Origin: Agapetus fuscipes
Taxonomy: Eukaryota > Arthropoda > Insecta > Trichoptera > Glossosomatidae
Assembly (NCBI GenBank): GCA_951799405.1
Contig: OX637337.1
Coordinates: 1 to 64,000 of the forward strand
DNA: 64,000 nt
Direction of reading: 5' to 3'
Shown: positions 1-8,863 of the stretch, piece by piece
Layout: every line of letters begins with the position of its first letter
Numbering within the stretch: position 1 is the first letter of the stretch
The notes under the pieces: generated by a model
What the model was told of the DNA's origin: nothing
Databases searched by the model: none
What the model saw: only the letters and a program-made list of their open reading frames with translations
Made by a program: the position numbers and the translations under genes

Positions 1-1218
1 GCATCGGAGGAGGCCAATTGTCAGGCGACCGGTTTGAATCAGGTCATCTGCACTCCTCGTCCACGGCACCCTCGCCGTGCACGCAGCTGACCTGTCCTGT
101 CTTGTTCTCAGTGGGAAAACCTCGATTTGTTCGAGGCTCTCCCCCAGGGCCCGAGACAGGGCTTCTTTGAGGTCCTTGACCTCTACACCCTCGTAGAGGT
201 CCTTGACATAGATGGTCTTTTTAGGGACCCATCTTTTAACTTTCATAGAGGGTCCTGCCATCCTTTCGAGAAGTTTCTCCAGAGCAGGTCCCCTGGAGTC
301 TCCCCTCGTCAGGCGTAGCTGCAGGGACCCATTGGCACCTTTCCTGATGCCCTGGATCCCTGGCAGACCCTCTCGTTCGGACTTGCTGGTTATTCCAACA
401 AGTCCTTTTAGTACCCCTGCAAATGTAGGCGGCTCGTCTGCCCTGCCGACTGGAGTGACGGTCAGCATTTCAAGTGGCTTCGACTGCCTTTTGACGGCAG
501 TCGAAGTCACCGGGGCCTTTCTCATCTTTTTGTGGGTGACCACGGTCCATCCCGTAGCCACCTCGTCCACCCGTTCCTTTGGACCGGGAATATGTCTCTG
601 CAGCAGCTCCTCCCGCTGCCTTCCTCGTTTTTGCGGCCGGAGTTGCGGCTGCTGCTGCTGGGGCTGAGATTGCCACCGCGGCTGCTGCCGTTGTTGCAGT
701 TGCTGCCGTTGTTGCGGCTGCTGCCGTTGTTGCGGCTGCTGCCGTTGTTGCGGCTGCTGCCGTTGTTGCGGCTGCTGCCGTTGTTGCGGCTGCTGTTTTT
801 GTTGCGGCTGCTGCCGTTGCTTGCGCTGCCACCCCAGCTCCGGGTCTTGTACGCTGAGGCACTTTGACGACAGTGGTGTCATCGCCGTGCCCTCAGTCTT
901 GGTGCTTCGGTTGTCCGTTTGGCAATGGACGCTGACGGTTTTTCCGTCATTAAGGCAGTCCATTACCTCCATTGCTATTGTCAGAGCGGCCTGAATTCCT
1001 TGTTTTAATGGGACGTGGACATTTGTCCTACGCGAGATGAAATTATTCAGGCCCTCGAGAGTGTCCAGCAACACTCCCATCCTTATCTCAAAGAAACGAT
1101 TTTTGCCCCCCCCAGAATCCGTGGGGCAGCCCGACGATTGCGCGTCGGGAGGGGATTCTCCGCCGCCAGTGGCAACGGTACCCCCCTGAGGTACATGTTT
1201 TGAAATCGTACTGTCCAT
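1..1218 (-). CDS. SART-like ORF1 (Gag-like), copy A, 3' end outside window
   Basis: Nucleic-acid-binding Gag-like protein that packages LINE RNA. The start at 1218 is the ATG matching the conserved MDSTISKH N-terminus of copies B and C. The frame is open to the window edge. It contains a Gln-rich tract of repeated QQPQQR hexads (antisense of about 670-815). The C-terminal zinc knuckles seen in copy B would lie beyond position 1. The long Ala- and Leu-rich frames on the + strand here are antisense shadows of the Gln repeat. Confidence 0.8.
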   Translation of the reverse strand, partial: MDSTISKHVPQGGTVATGGGESPPDAQSSGCPTDSGGGKNRFFEIRMGVLLDTLEGLNNFISRRTNVHVPLKQGIQAALTIAMEVMDCLNDGKTVSVHCQTDNRSTKTEGTAMTPLSSKCLSVQDPELGWQRKQRQQPQQKQQPQQRQQPQQRQQPQQRQQPQQRQQPQQRQQLQQRQQPRWQSQPQQQQPQLRPQKRGRQREELLQRHIPGPKERVDEVATGWTVVTHKKMRKAPVTSTAVKRQSKPLEMLTVTPVGRADEPPTFAGVLKGLVGITSKSEREGLPGIQGIRKGANGSLQLRLTRGDSRGPALEKLLERMAGPSMKVKRWVPKKTIYVKDLYEGVEVKDLKEALSRALGESLEQIEVFPLRTRQDRSAACTARVPWTRSADDLIQTGRLTIGLLRC

Positions 1219-1468
1219 TTATTATCCAAGTATTTAATATAATAATAAATAAATATAATACATAGATACATACATACAGATACGCGGTTCGCTTTAGTTA
1301 ACTTTGCTCTGCCGGCGCCTACCTACTCTAACCCCACCCGGGGAGCGCGCCTATCTAAGTACCACCCACTAGATTGTCGGCAGACCAAAGCCCCGACACT
1401 TGTCCGATTATGAGGAAAAGCATCGAGAAGCCCCCAAGCCACGACAAGGCCCGAACCATGATGGGGGA
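1..1468 (-). mobile_element. SART-like telomere-specific non-LTR retrotransposon, copy A (5' portion, cut by window edge)
   Basis: This is the 5' end of an element read on the - strand; its right end abuts a CCTAA array. It is nearly identical to copy B at 5185-6670, apart from one missing 18-bp unit in the glutamine repeat and scattered single-base changes. Visible parts are the 5' UTR (1219-1468) and most of ORF1. The rest lies left of the window. I assign it to a SART-like R1-clade family from the target (TTAGG repeats), the orientation (element sense equals the TTAGG strand) and the two-ORF layout seen in copy B; the family name is inferred, not searched. Confidence 0.85.
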
Positions 1469-1646
1469 ACCTAACCTAACCTAACCTAACCTAACCTAAC
1501 CTAACCTAACCTAACCTAACCTAACCTAACCTAACCTAACCTAACCTAACCTAACCTAACCTAACCTAACCTAACCTAACCTAACCTAACCTAACCTAAC
1601 CTAACCTAACCTAACCTAACCTAACCTAACCTAACCTAACCTAACC
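1468..1646. repeat. Telomeric (CCTAA)n array 1
   Basis: About 36 uninterrupted CCTAA units, the C-rich strand of the arthropod TTAGG telomere repeat. It separates the 5' end of SART copy A from the poly(A) end of SART copy B, which appears as poly(T) from 1647. Repeat units are essentially perfect, as expected for telomerase-made or recently homogenised DNA. Confidence 0.97.
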
Positions 1647-1927
1647 TTTTTTTTTTTTTTTTTTTTTTTTGTTTTGCGTTGGAAGAAGGAAAATCTTTTA
1701 TAAGACGCCAAGTGACAGCCGGTCACTAGATTGGCAGTGTGGGACTCTCCCTGCTGCGGGCCTACCCACTAAAAACCTCTCCCGTGCAAGCATCTACCAC
1801 ACTCCGGACCTACCAATGAAGTATTACGCTGGGAGTGTGGCAATGGTTTATACGCTGATGGCGTCTACTCTACTCGCTGTGGCAACGCTCATTGCGTTAC
1901 CAACTACACCGCGCTATGTGACGCCTT

Positions 1928-4900
1928 TCAGTCGGCTTCTACAGCGGCCGCAGGCCGTCTTCTCCTCTCGCGCTCGGCGTCCTCCTTCTGTCCCATTACG
2001 CTCGAGGCGAAGTCCTCCCACGCCCGCCAGTTATCAGCCGACTGGAGCATTGTCGTCACCACCGCATCCACCTCCAGGCGACTGACCCCGAGAGCAGCCA
2101 CAAGTGACGCCCTCTCAGTCGCCCAGGCCGGACACGCTAGCATCGTATGCTCGGCGTCGTCTTCTGTTGCATCGCAGTGCCAGCAGGCTGTGGCTGCTTC
2201 TTTGCCTATCCTTTGCAGGAAGTTTCCGAAGCAGCCGTGTCCACTCAGCAGCTGGGTGAGCCGGTAGCTCAGACCACCATGCTTCCTTTGGCACCAGGTC
2301 CTCAGGTCGCTGATAAGTCTGCGCGTCCAGCGTCCACCAACTGACGTGTCCCAGCGTTGCTGCCACTGCGAGTATATCGCGTCTCGAGAGGGGTCTTCTA
2401 GACCGTCTCTCTTCCGCTCTCTTCTCTCCTGACGTTCTCGCGCCAGGAGGTGAATTGGAGGTGAAGAAGATAGCACCAGCGCTGCGTCCTCGGAGATCGT
2501 GCGATACCCAGAGATAACCCTGAGTGCACTCCTCCTCTGCACACTTGCCATCTTCTTCCTGTAGTGCTCAACCTCGAGCGACTTCGCCCAGATGGGTGCC
2601 CCATACAAAAGCGTCGAGTGCACCACCTCGTGCAAAAGTCTCCTTCTGCTCGATTTGGGCCCGCCGACGTTCGGCATGATTCTACCCAGCTGTTGCGCCA
2701 CCACGCTTGCCTTCGCCGCCGCTAGCTCGATGTGTTCTCTGAAACAGAGTCGACGATCAAGTTGGACACCGAGGTACCGCAGGGATTTAACCAGCGGCAC
2801 CTCAAAGCCCCCCAGCGTCAGTTTTGGCAGCGCGGGTCGTCGCTTTCGGCTGAACAATACTGCCTCCGTCTTGTGGACTGCAAGTTCCAAGCCGGAACGG
2901 TCCAGCCACCGCTTCACCCTGCGGAGGGCCTCATTCCCCGCGACAGTGATCTCACCGCAAGTCTTGCCGGTGATCATCACAGCGATGTCGTCCGCGAAAG
3001 CAACGACGCTAGCACCCGCCGGTAGCTCGGTTCGCAGCAAACCATCGTACATGACGTTCCACAGGGTCGGTCCCAAGACCGATCCCTGGGGAACACCAGA
3101 CGTCAGCTGTCGCGTTTCCAAGCCCCCGTTGGCACCACATCGATACTCTAGCACACGGCCATCGAAGTAATCCTCCAGCATGGCCATGAGGTACTCCGGG
3201 ACCCGGAAGCTTTCTCTCAGCTCTCTGAGGATTAAATCCCATCGAGCCGAGTTGAAAGCGTTCCGGATATCCAGAGTCACCAACATGACCTGCCGGTGTC
3301 TCTTCACCGACCCCTCCCACGCAGTCCGAACGGTGTCCACCACGCGTTCCACGGCGTCCAGGGTTGATCGTCCCGGCCTGAAGCCGTACTGGTGCTCGGA
3401 GAGTCCCCCGTCCTCGGATTCGAGGATCGGGAGAAGCCTTCCAACCATGAGTCTCTCCAGGAGCTTCCCATAGCCGTCGAGCATGCACAAAGGCCTAAAA
3501 GATGAGGGTCCATCGGCGACAGCCTTTTTTGAGACGAGGACTAGCCTCTGCCTCTTCCAGGCGTCGCCAAAATTACCCTCCTCCAAACAGGTATTGTACA
3601 CATTCAGCAGCACATCAGGAAACTTCCTAGCCACTACCAGCACGACTTCATTCGGGACGTTGTCCGGTCCAGGTGCCTTCCCGGTTTTGATCCTGGCAGA
3701 CGCTGCGTCAAGCTCAGCTTGGGAGAAGGGTTCGAAGTCCGCTCCCGGGGGAGCAGGGCCCCTTGCCGCCCTCCGGTCATGCGCAGGAAAGAGAGCATCT
3801 ATGACGCTCGTAAGGTTCTGGGGGTCCATGAGAAACGGATCCTGATCTCTACCCCGTAGTTTCTGTCGCACAATCTTGTACGGCAGTCCCCAGGGGTCGT
3901 GATTCACCGTCTCACACAGTTCTTCCCAGCACCTTTCCTTGCTGCGCATGATGGCCAGCTTAAGCTCTCGGCGAGCGTCCCGGTACCGTTGAAGGGCACT
4001 GTCGTAGGTATCCCCCGATGTCCTTGCCCGCTGGGCGGCCCGGCGTCTGGCAAGACACGTCGCGCGAAGACTGGCTATAGTGTCTGACCACCAATAGGCC
4101 TGCCCCCTCGCGGGATGCTTCGTGCGCCGGACCATTGCCGCGTCGCAGGCGCGCGTGGTGAGATCGCCAAGGCTCCTCACCTTGCTCGCCGCGCCATCAG
4201 CGTCCTCAACCGACGTCTTCAGGTTTTCCACCATGACCTCCAGTGTCTCTTGATCCAGAGATCGGAGGCTCCAGCCGCCTATGGTGAAGTTACCGGGTCG
4301 TCCTGATCGGGGTCCCCTCTCCAGCGAAAAAGACACGTACTGGTGATCGCTGTGCGTGTAGTCATTGAGTACACGCCAGCGCTTCACCTGCCCGATTATT
4401 TCCTCGCTGGCGAAGGTTACGTCGACAACTGAACCCGTGACTCCCCTGCGGAACGTGAACTCCGTGCCCACATTTGCAATGTGCAAATGCAGGCTCGCAG
4501 CCACATCACCCAGGATGGAGCCCCGTCTGTTGGTTGTCGCCGAGCCCCACTCAGTCGACCAGGCATTAAAATCACCGGCCATGATTATCGGCAACGTGGA
4601 CGTCCTGACGTCGGTTTCCAGGTCGTGGAGATCGTCGAGGAACCGCTGCAGAGAGACATTTGGGGAGAAGTAGCAGCTGTACATCCTACATCCTGCTACC
4701 TCAATCCAGGTCCATCCCCTGCTGGCATTTCGATTGCGTCCTGAGACGACCGCCCCCTGCGCCGGAAGAAAAATAGCCGCCACTCCGTCGCCGTCACAGT
4801 ACCAGCGACTGTTACAGTCACGGTACTGCTCCGACACCAGAACAACATCGACCTTCTTCTCCGACGCTACCTGCTGCATCAGGTCCTGGGCCACTTGGCA

Positions 4901-4939
4901 GTGACCCAGGTTGATTTGCAGGATATTTAGCGCGGTCAT
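1928..4939 (-). CDS. SART-like ORF2: APE-type endonuclease + reverse transcriptase (copy B)
   Basis: Pol protein that nicks the telomeric repeat and reverse-transcribes the element RNA there (target-primed reverse transcription, known for this class). I start at ATG 4939 (MTALNILQ), 1003 aa, because this ATG overlaps the ORF1 stop as ATGA, an arrangement shared by all four copies; the frame itself is open upstream. The endonuclease covers about residues 1-225 (SEQYR, GDFNA near 122, SDHQ near 200). The RT has QYGFRPGRST, LDIRNAFNSARW and the catalytic FADD box. A C-terminal CWHC...H...C cluster (C-x2-C-x8-H-x4-C) follows. There is no RNase H, unlike the TRAS-like ORF2s nearby. The frame is uninterrupted. 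Confidence 0.92.
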   Translation of the reverse strand: MTALNILQINLGHCQVAQDLMQQVASEKKVDVVLVSEQYRDCNSRWYCDGDGVAAIFLPAQGAVVSGRNRNASRGWTWIEVAGCRMYSCYFSPNVSLQRFLDDLHDLETDVRTSTLPIIMAGDFNAWSTEWGSATTNRRGSILGDVAASLHLHIANVGTEFTFRRGVTGSVVDVTFASEEIIGQVKRWRVLNDYTHSDHQYVSFSLERGPRSGRPGNFTIGGWSLRSLDQETLEVMVENLKTSVEDADGAASKVRSLGDLTTRACDAAMVRRTKHPARGQAYWWSDTIASLRATCLARRRAAQRARTSGDTYDSALQRYRDARRELKLAIMRSKERCWEELCETVNHDPWGLPYKIVRQKLRGRDQDPFLMDPQNLTSVIDALFPAHDRRAARGPAPPGADFEPFSQAELDAASARIKTGKAPGPDNVPNEVVLVVARKFPDVLLNVYNTCLEEGNFGDAWKRQRLVLVSKKAVADGPSSFRPLCMLDGYGKLLERLMVGRLLPILESEDGGLSEHQYGFRPGRSTLDAVERVVDTVRTAWEGSVKRHRQVMLVTLDIRNAFNSARWDLILRELRESFRVPEYLMAMLEDYFDGRVLEYRCGANGGLETRQLTSGVPQGSVLGPTLWNVMYDGLLRTELPAGASVVAFADDIAVMITGKTCGEITVAGNEALRRVKRWLDRSGLELAVHKTEAVLFSRKRRPALPKLTLGGFEVPLVKSLRYLGVQLDRRLCFREHIELAAAKASVVAQQLGRIMPNVGGPKSSRRRLLHEVVHSTLLYGAPIWAKSLEVEHYRKKMASVQRRSALRVISGYRTISEDAALVLSSSPPIHLLARERQERRERKRDGLEDPSRDAIYSQWQQRWDTSVGGRWTRRLISDLRTWCQRKHGGLSYRLTQLLSGHGCFGNFLQRIGKEAATACWHCDATEDDAEHTMLACPAWATERASLVAALGVSRLEVDAVVTTMLQSADNWRAWEDFASSVMGQKEDAERERRRRPAAAVEAD

Positions 4940-6420
4940 CTCCGGAGGCATCGCTTGACAGCAGCGCACTGCGCACTACCGCACCAATGTGCGGACGGCA
5001 GTTTTTGCTTTTTACAGGGTGCACAGCACAGCGGGCTTTTGCAACCCGCTGAGTTGTGCCCCTCCTCACCACATCGCCTGCACAGGCCTGCGCTCCCGGG
5101 CTCCCGCACGTCGCATTTAGCTGCGACGTGAGAGAACCCAAGACAGCGGAAGCACTGTTTGACCTCCACCTTCTGCCGGATTCGGCATCGGAGGAGGCCA
5201 ATTGTCAGGCGACCGGTTTGAATCAGGTCATCTGCACTCCTCGTCCACGGCACCCTCGCCGTGCACGCAGCTGACCTGTCCTGTCTTGTTCTCAGTGGGA
5301 AAACCTCGATTTGTTCGAGGCTCTCCCCCAGGGCCCGAGACAGGGCTTCTTTGAGGTCCTTGACCTCTACACCCTCGTAGAGGTCCTTGACATAGATGGT
5401 CTTTTTAGGGACCCATCTTTTAACTTTCATAGAGGGTCCTGCCATCCTTTCGAGAAGTTTCTCCAGAGCAGGTCCCCTGGAGTCTCCCCTCGTCAGGCGT
5501 AGCTGCAGGGACCCATTGGCACCTTTCCTGATGCCCTGGATCCCTGGCAGACCCTCTCGTTCGGACTTGCTGGTTATTCCAACAAGTCCTTTTAGTACCC
5601 CTGCAAATGTAGGCGGCTCGTCTGCCCTGCCGACTGGAGTGACGGTCAGCATTTCAAGTGGCTTCGACTGCCTTTTGACGGCAGTCGAAGTCACCGGGGC
5701 CTTTCTCATCTTTTTGTGGGTGACCACGGTCCATCCCGTAGCCACCTCGTCCACCCGTTCCTTTGGACCGGGAATATGTCTCTGCAGCAGCTCCTCCCGC
5801 TGCCTTCCTCGTTTTTGTGGCCGGAGTTGCGGCTGCTGCTGCTGGGGCTGAGATTGCCACCGCGGCTGCTGCCGTTGTTGCAGTTGCTGCCGTTGTTGCG
5901 GCTGCTGCCGTTGTTGCGGCTGCTGCCGTTGTTGCGGCTGCTGCCGTTGTTGCGGCTGCTGCCGTTGTTGCGGCTGCTGCCGTTGTTGCGGCTGCTGTTT
6001 TTGTTGCGGCTGCTGCCGTTGCTTGCGCTGCCACCCCAGCTCCGGGTCTTGTACGCTGAGGCACTTTGACGACAGTGGTGTCATCGCCGTGCCCTCAGTC
6101 TTGGTGCTTCGGTTGTCCGTTTGGCAATGGACGCTGACGGTTTTTCCGTCATTAAGGCAGTCCATTACCTCCATTGCTATTGTCAGAGCGGCCTGAATTC
6201 CTTGTTTTAATGGGACGTGGACATTTGTCCTACGCGAGATGAAATTATTCAGGCCCTCGAGAGTGTCCAGCAACACTCCCATCCTTATCTCAAAGAAACG
6301 ATTTTTGCCCCCCCCAGAATCCGTGGGGCAGCCCGACGATTGCGCGTCGGGAGGGGATTCTCCGCCGCCAGTGGCAACGGTACCCCCCTGAGGTACATGT
6401 TTTGAAATCGTACTGTCCAT
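4936..6420 (-). CDS. SART-like ORF1 (Gag-like, Gln-repeat, zinc knuckles), copy B
   Basis: 494-aa Gag-like protein. Start MDSTISKH at 6420 is conserved with copies A, C and D. Residues about 130-195 are tandem QQPQQR hexads encoded by an 18-bp minisatellite, one unit longer than in A and C. Three cysteine clusters close the protein: CFRC..H..C near 423-436, CRRC..H..C near 447-460 and CCAPC...HWC near 465-480. These are CCHC-type knuckles that bind RNA in Gag proteins of this class. The TGA stop at 4938-4936 overlaps the ORF2 ATG, suggesting coupled translation; UAAUG coupling is reported for silkworm SART1. Confidence 0.9.
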   Translation of the reverse strand: MDSTISKHVPQGGTVATGGGESPPDAQSSGCPTDSGGGKNRFFEIRMGVLLDTLEGLNNFISRRTNVHVPLKQGIQAALTIAMEVMDCLNDGKTVSVHCQTDNRSTKTEGTAMTPLSSKCLSVQDPELGWQRKQRQQPQQKQQPQQRQQPQQRQQPQQRQQPQQRQQPQQRQQPQQRQQLQQRQQPRWQSQPQQQQPQLRPQKRGRQREELLQRHIPGPKERVDEVATGWTVVTHKKMRKAPVTSTAVKRQSKPLEMLTVTPVGRADEPPTFAGVLKGLVGITSKSEREGLPGIQGIRKGANGSLQLRLTRGDSRGPALEKLLERMAGPSMKVKRWVPKKTIYVKDLYEGVEVKDLKEALSRALGESLEQIEVFPLRTRQDRSAACTARVPWTRSADDLIQTGRLTIGLLRCRIRQKVEVKQCFRCLGFSHVAAKCDVREPGSAGLCRRCGEEGHNSAGCKSPLCCAPCKKQKLPSAHWCGSAQCAAVKRCLRR

Positions 6421-6669
6421 TTATTATCCAAGTATTTAATATAATAATAAATAAATATAATACATAGATACATACATACAGATACGCGGTTCGCTTTAGT
6501 TAACTTTGCTCTGCCGGCGCCTACCTACTCTAACCCCACCCGGGGAGCGCGCCTATCTAAGTACCACCCACTAGATTGTCGGCAGACCAAAGCCCCGACA
6601 CTTGTCCGATTATGAGGAAAAGCATCGAGAAGCCCCCAAGCCACGACAAGGCCCGAACCATGATGGGGG

Positions 6670-6768
6670 AACCTAACCTAACCTAACCTAACCTAACCTA
6701 ACCTAACCTAACCTAACCTAACCTAACCTAACCTAACCTAACCTAACCTAACCTAACCTAACCTAACC
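6670..6768. repeat. Telomeric (CCTAA)n array 2
   Basis: About 20 CCTAA units lying head-to-head between the 5' end of SART copy B (- strand) and the 5' end of the first TRAS-like element (+ strand). Confidence 0.96.
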
Positions 6769-7534
6769 AGTAGCTCTTCAGCATCCGCCGCAGCACCACG
6801 TGTTACTCGCGCTCCGTAGTTAAAAATTCATAACTTGAGATATTCACGCCGGATCACCGTGATTTATGTTTTAAAAGTTGCGCCTTGCCTTGCCGCATCA
6901 GTTGGTGTAAAAAAACGGGATGTAGTGCATAGATTATCAGTTTAATCGTAGATTTTGTTTAAAAAAGTAAAAATTTGTAGGTTAAAAAATAGTTTTTGTG
7001 CGACGCCACTCTTCTGGATGCATATTTAATTACGAAAATTGTGTTTGCGTATGCGCCTCATAAGTACCTTCAAAAAAGTCAGTGTGGGCATATGCCTAAA
7101 GTGCATCAATCCCGAATTATAAGACTTTTTAAGAAAACCACGTGTTTGTCTAATTCCTAAACTATTAGTGTTGGACATCAAAAAAACAGTTCAATAGGTG
7201 CGCCTTACTTATTGAAGCCTTTGTACACTAACAAAACGTAGCATTTACAAGTAAATTGATAAATATTGTGCTTTTTGTCAAAAAAATAAATAAAAAATCA
7301 TCTATTTTGGAGACGCTGCCTCTCACAGAAGAGATAAAAATCAAAATCAAAGACTATTGGGTGCGCCTTAACGCGTTCCTACTTTTACATAGTGGTGGCT
7401 TACCTCTAAGTTAAATATTTCGCGAGATATTCGCATTTCTATAGAAACCACGTGTTTTCTAACTTTGCCAATAATATGAATATTAAGACGAAAACAAGAC
7501 CGTTGGCTTTCTATTGGTAGTCCGCATCCGCGGG

Positions 7535-7588
<54 letters not shown>

Positions 7589-7663
7589 CTCCTCGTTGGT
7601 GATCGTGATTTACTTGTGACATGACATGACTCTGTGATAGACACTCTGTTAAAAACTCTTAAA
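6769..7663 (+). other. 5' UTR of TRAS-like copy 1, with degenerate repeats and a 52-T run
   Basis: AT-rich leader without an open frame. A TGCGCCTTA-like core recurs near 6881, 7050, 7199 and 7361, spaced 150-170 bp, and an ACCACGTGTT core recurs near 6795, 7138 and 7447, suggesting decayed tandem repeats. A run of 52 T (7537-7588) sits 75 bp before ORF1. No homology to the shorter leader of copy 2 is apparent. Confidence 0.6.
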
Positions 7664-8863
7664 ATGCAGCGAACTCCACCAAACACGCCCGCTCGAACGG
7701 TGAGGGCTGACGCCTCTTTGGGGGGCTCACAGCCCACAATTGCCACGCAGGAAAGTTCACCCACCAGTCACGCTCCCACAGATAATGAACCAGCGATCAG
7801 GATCGTAGCGCTTTGCGCTCTCATTCTTAAAAAAGCAAAGAGCAAAGACATAGTGGAATGGACCAGCGAAATCGACGCTTTGGCCAAGGGGCTGGGGCCC
7901 ATTCCCGCATCCTTCCTAGCAGCACCAGCAGCACAAAATAACGAAGACCTGAAGGAGATCAAAAGCCAGATCACGGCCCTGCACAAGACCGTCAGCGAGC
8001 TGGCATCAGCAGCCACCCGAGCCCAAACGTACTCCGGAGCAGTGCGAAAGAGCTTAGAACCTCCAGCTCCCTCCTGCAGCCCAAAAGAGCAAGCGGTGAA
8101 AACCACCACCGAAAGGAAATTCACTCTACTTGTGTCGAGTTCCGACACAAGAGCCACGTCTTACGACATTAGGAAGACAATTTCAACAGGAGTCAAGCCA
8201 AAAGACTTGAAAATTGGAGTCAACGGGATGACCCAAGTATCCCAGAACAGACTAACAATTTCATGTAGCGATGAGTGCAGCCTCAAGGTGCTGCAAACCG
8301 AAATAGAGAAGCTCCCGGGACTCGCCGCCAGGGAGGCGAGGCGGGCGAACCCTCTTCTCATCCTTAAAGGAGTCGATGTAGATATCCAGGAGAGTGAACT
8401 ACTCGAGTCCCTCAGACACCAGAACGAGGACTTGAAGTTGGACGCCACCAACCTCAAAATCCTGAGGTTCTCAAGGAATCGGAACAACCACCTCAAGAAC
8501 GTCATTGTGTCTGCTTCCCCCGACATCCGCCAGATTTTGCTCAGGAAGGGACGGGTGAACGTGGGATTCATCCGAGTCCACGTTGAAGACTTCTCATCTG
8601 TGGTGCATTGCTACAAATGCCTGGGATACGGGCATGTGGCGAGCAGATGCAACACGACCGAGCAAAGATGCGGACACTGCGCGGGGACCCACAGATTCGC
8701 CGCTTGCCCCAACCTCGAGGCCCCACCTAAGTGCCACAATTGTGCCAAGACAAACGCCAGGTCGACAACTAAACAAGGCACTGACCACAGGGCAAACCAT
8801 CACGACTGTAGCTACCTCGCCAGAATGGAGAAGCTCGCTCAGGACCGAACAAACTATGGATAG
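7664..8863 (+). CDS. TRAS-like ORF1 (Gag-like zinc-knuckle protein), copy 1
   Basis: 399-aa RNA-binding Gag-like protein. I start at ATG 7664 because MQRTPP also begins ORF1 of copy 2, although an in-frame ATG exists 30 bp upstream. The middle region (KPKDLKIGV, then LKGVDVD...LLESLRHQN) aligns with copy 2. The C-terminal third has CYKCLGYGHVASRC, CGHC...H...C and CHNC...H...C zinc clusters. Its TAG stop overlaps the ORF2 ATG by 8 nt (ATGGATAG), so ORF2 is probably made by reinitiation. Confidence 0.88.
   Translation: MQRTPPNTPARTVRADASLGGSQPTIATQESSPTSHAPTDNEPAIRIVALCALILKKAKSKDIVEWTSEIDALAKGLGPIPASFLAAPAAQNNEDLKEIKSQITALHKTVSELASAATRAQTYSGAVRKSLEPPAPSCSPKEQAVKTTTERKFTLLVSSSDTRATSYDIRKTISTGVKPKDLKIGVNGMTQVSQNRLTISCSDECSLKVLQTEIEKLPGLAAREARRANPLLILKGVDVDIQESELLESLRHQNEDLKLDATNLKILRFSRNRNNHLKNVIVSASPDIRQILLRKGRVNVGFIRVHVEDFSSVVHCYKCLGYGHVASRCNTTEQRCGHCAGTHRFAACPNLEAPPKCHNCAKTNARSTTKQGTDHRANHHDCSYLARMEKLAQDRTNYG

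Larger units (their letters stand above)
1647..6670 (-). mobile_element. SART-like telomere-specific non-LTR retrotransposon, copy B, full length
   Basis: Complete about 5.0-kb element on the - strand. Its 3' poly(A) is seen as 24 T at 1647-1670, joined directly to CCTAA; its 5' end joins CCTAA at 6670. On the element strand the left flank ends in GGTT and the right flank resumes GGTTA after the A tail, which fits insertion between T and A of TTAGG. It has a 5' UTR of about 250 bp, ORF1, ORF2 overlapping by 4 nt, and a 3' UTR of 257 bp (1671-1927). Both ORFs are intact, so the copy may be active. SART-type identity is inferred from target and orientation. Confidence 0.9.

Noticed and set aside
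470..867. Overlapping frames rich in Ala/Thr, Leu/Arg or Val/Ala at the ORF1 repeat (also near 5654-6069, 14272-14669 and 28384-29418)
   Set aside because: All are other-frame readings of the 18-bp Gln-repeat minisatellite in SART ORF1; composition is explained by the repeat.
1468..1646. CCTAA arrays as CRISPR or other spacer arrays
   Set aside because: Uninterrupted 5-bp units without spacers; plain telomere repeats.
8583..8855. Upstream extension of TRAS-like ORF2 before 8856
   Set aside because: Opens only because it overlaps ORF1 in another frame; no good ATG, and copy 2 begins ORF2 at the equivalent of 8856.
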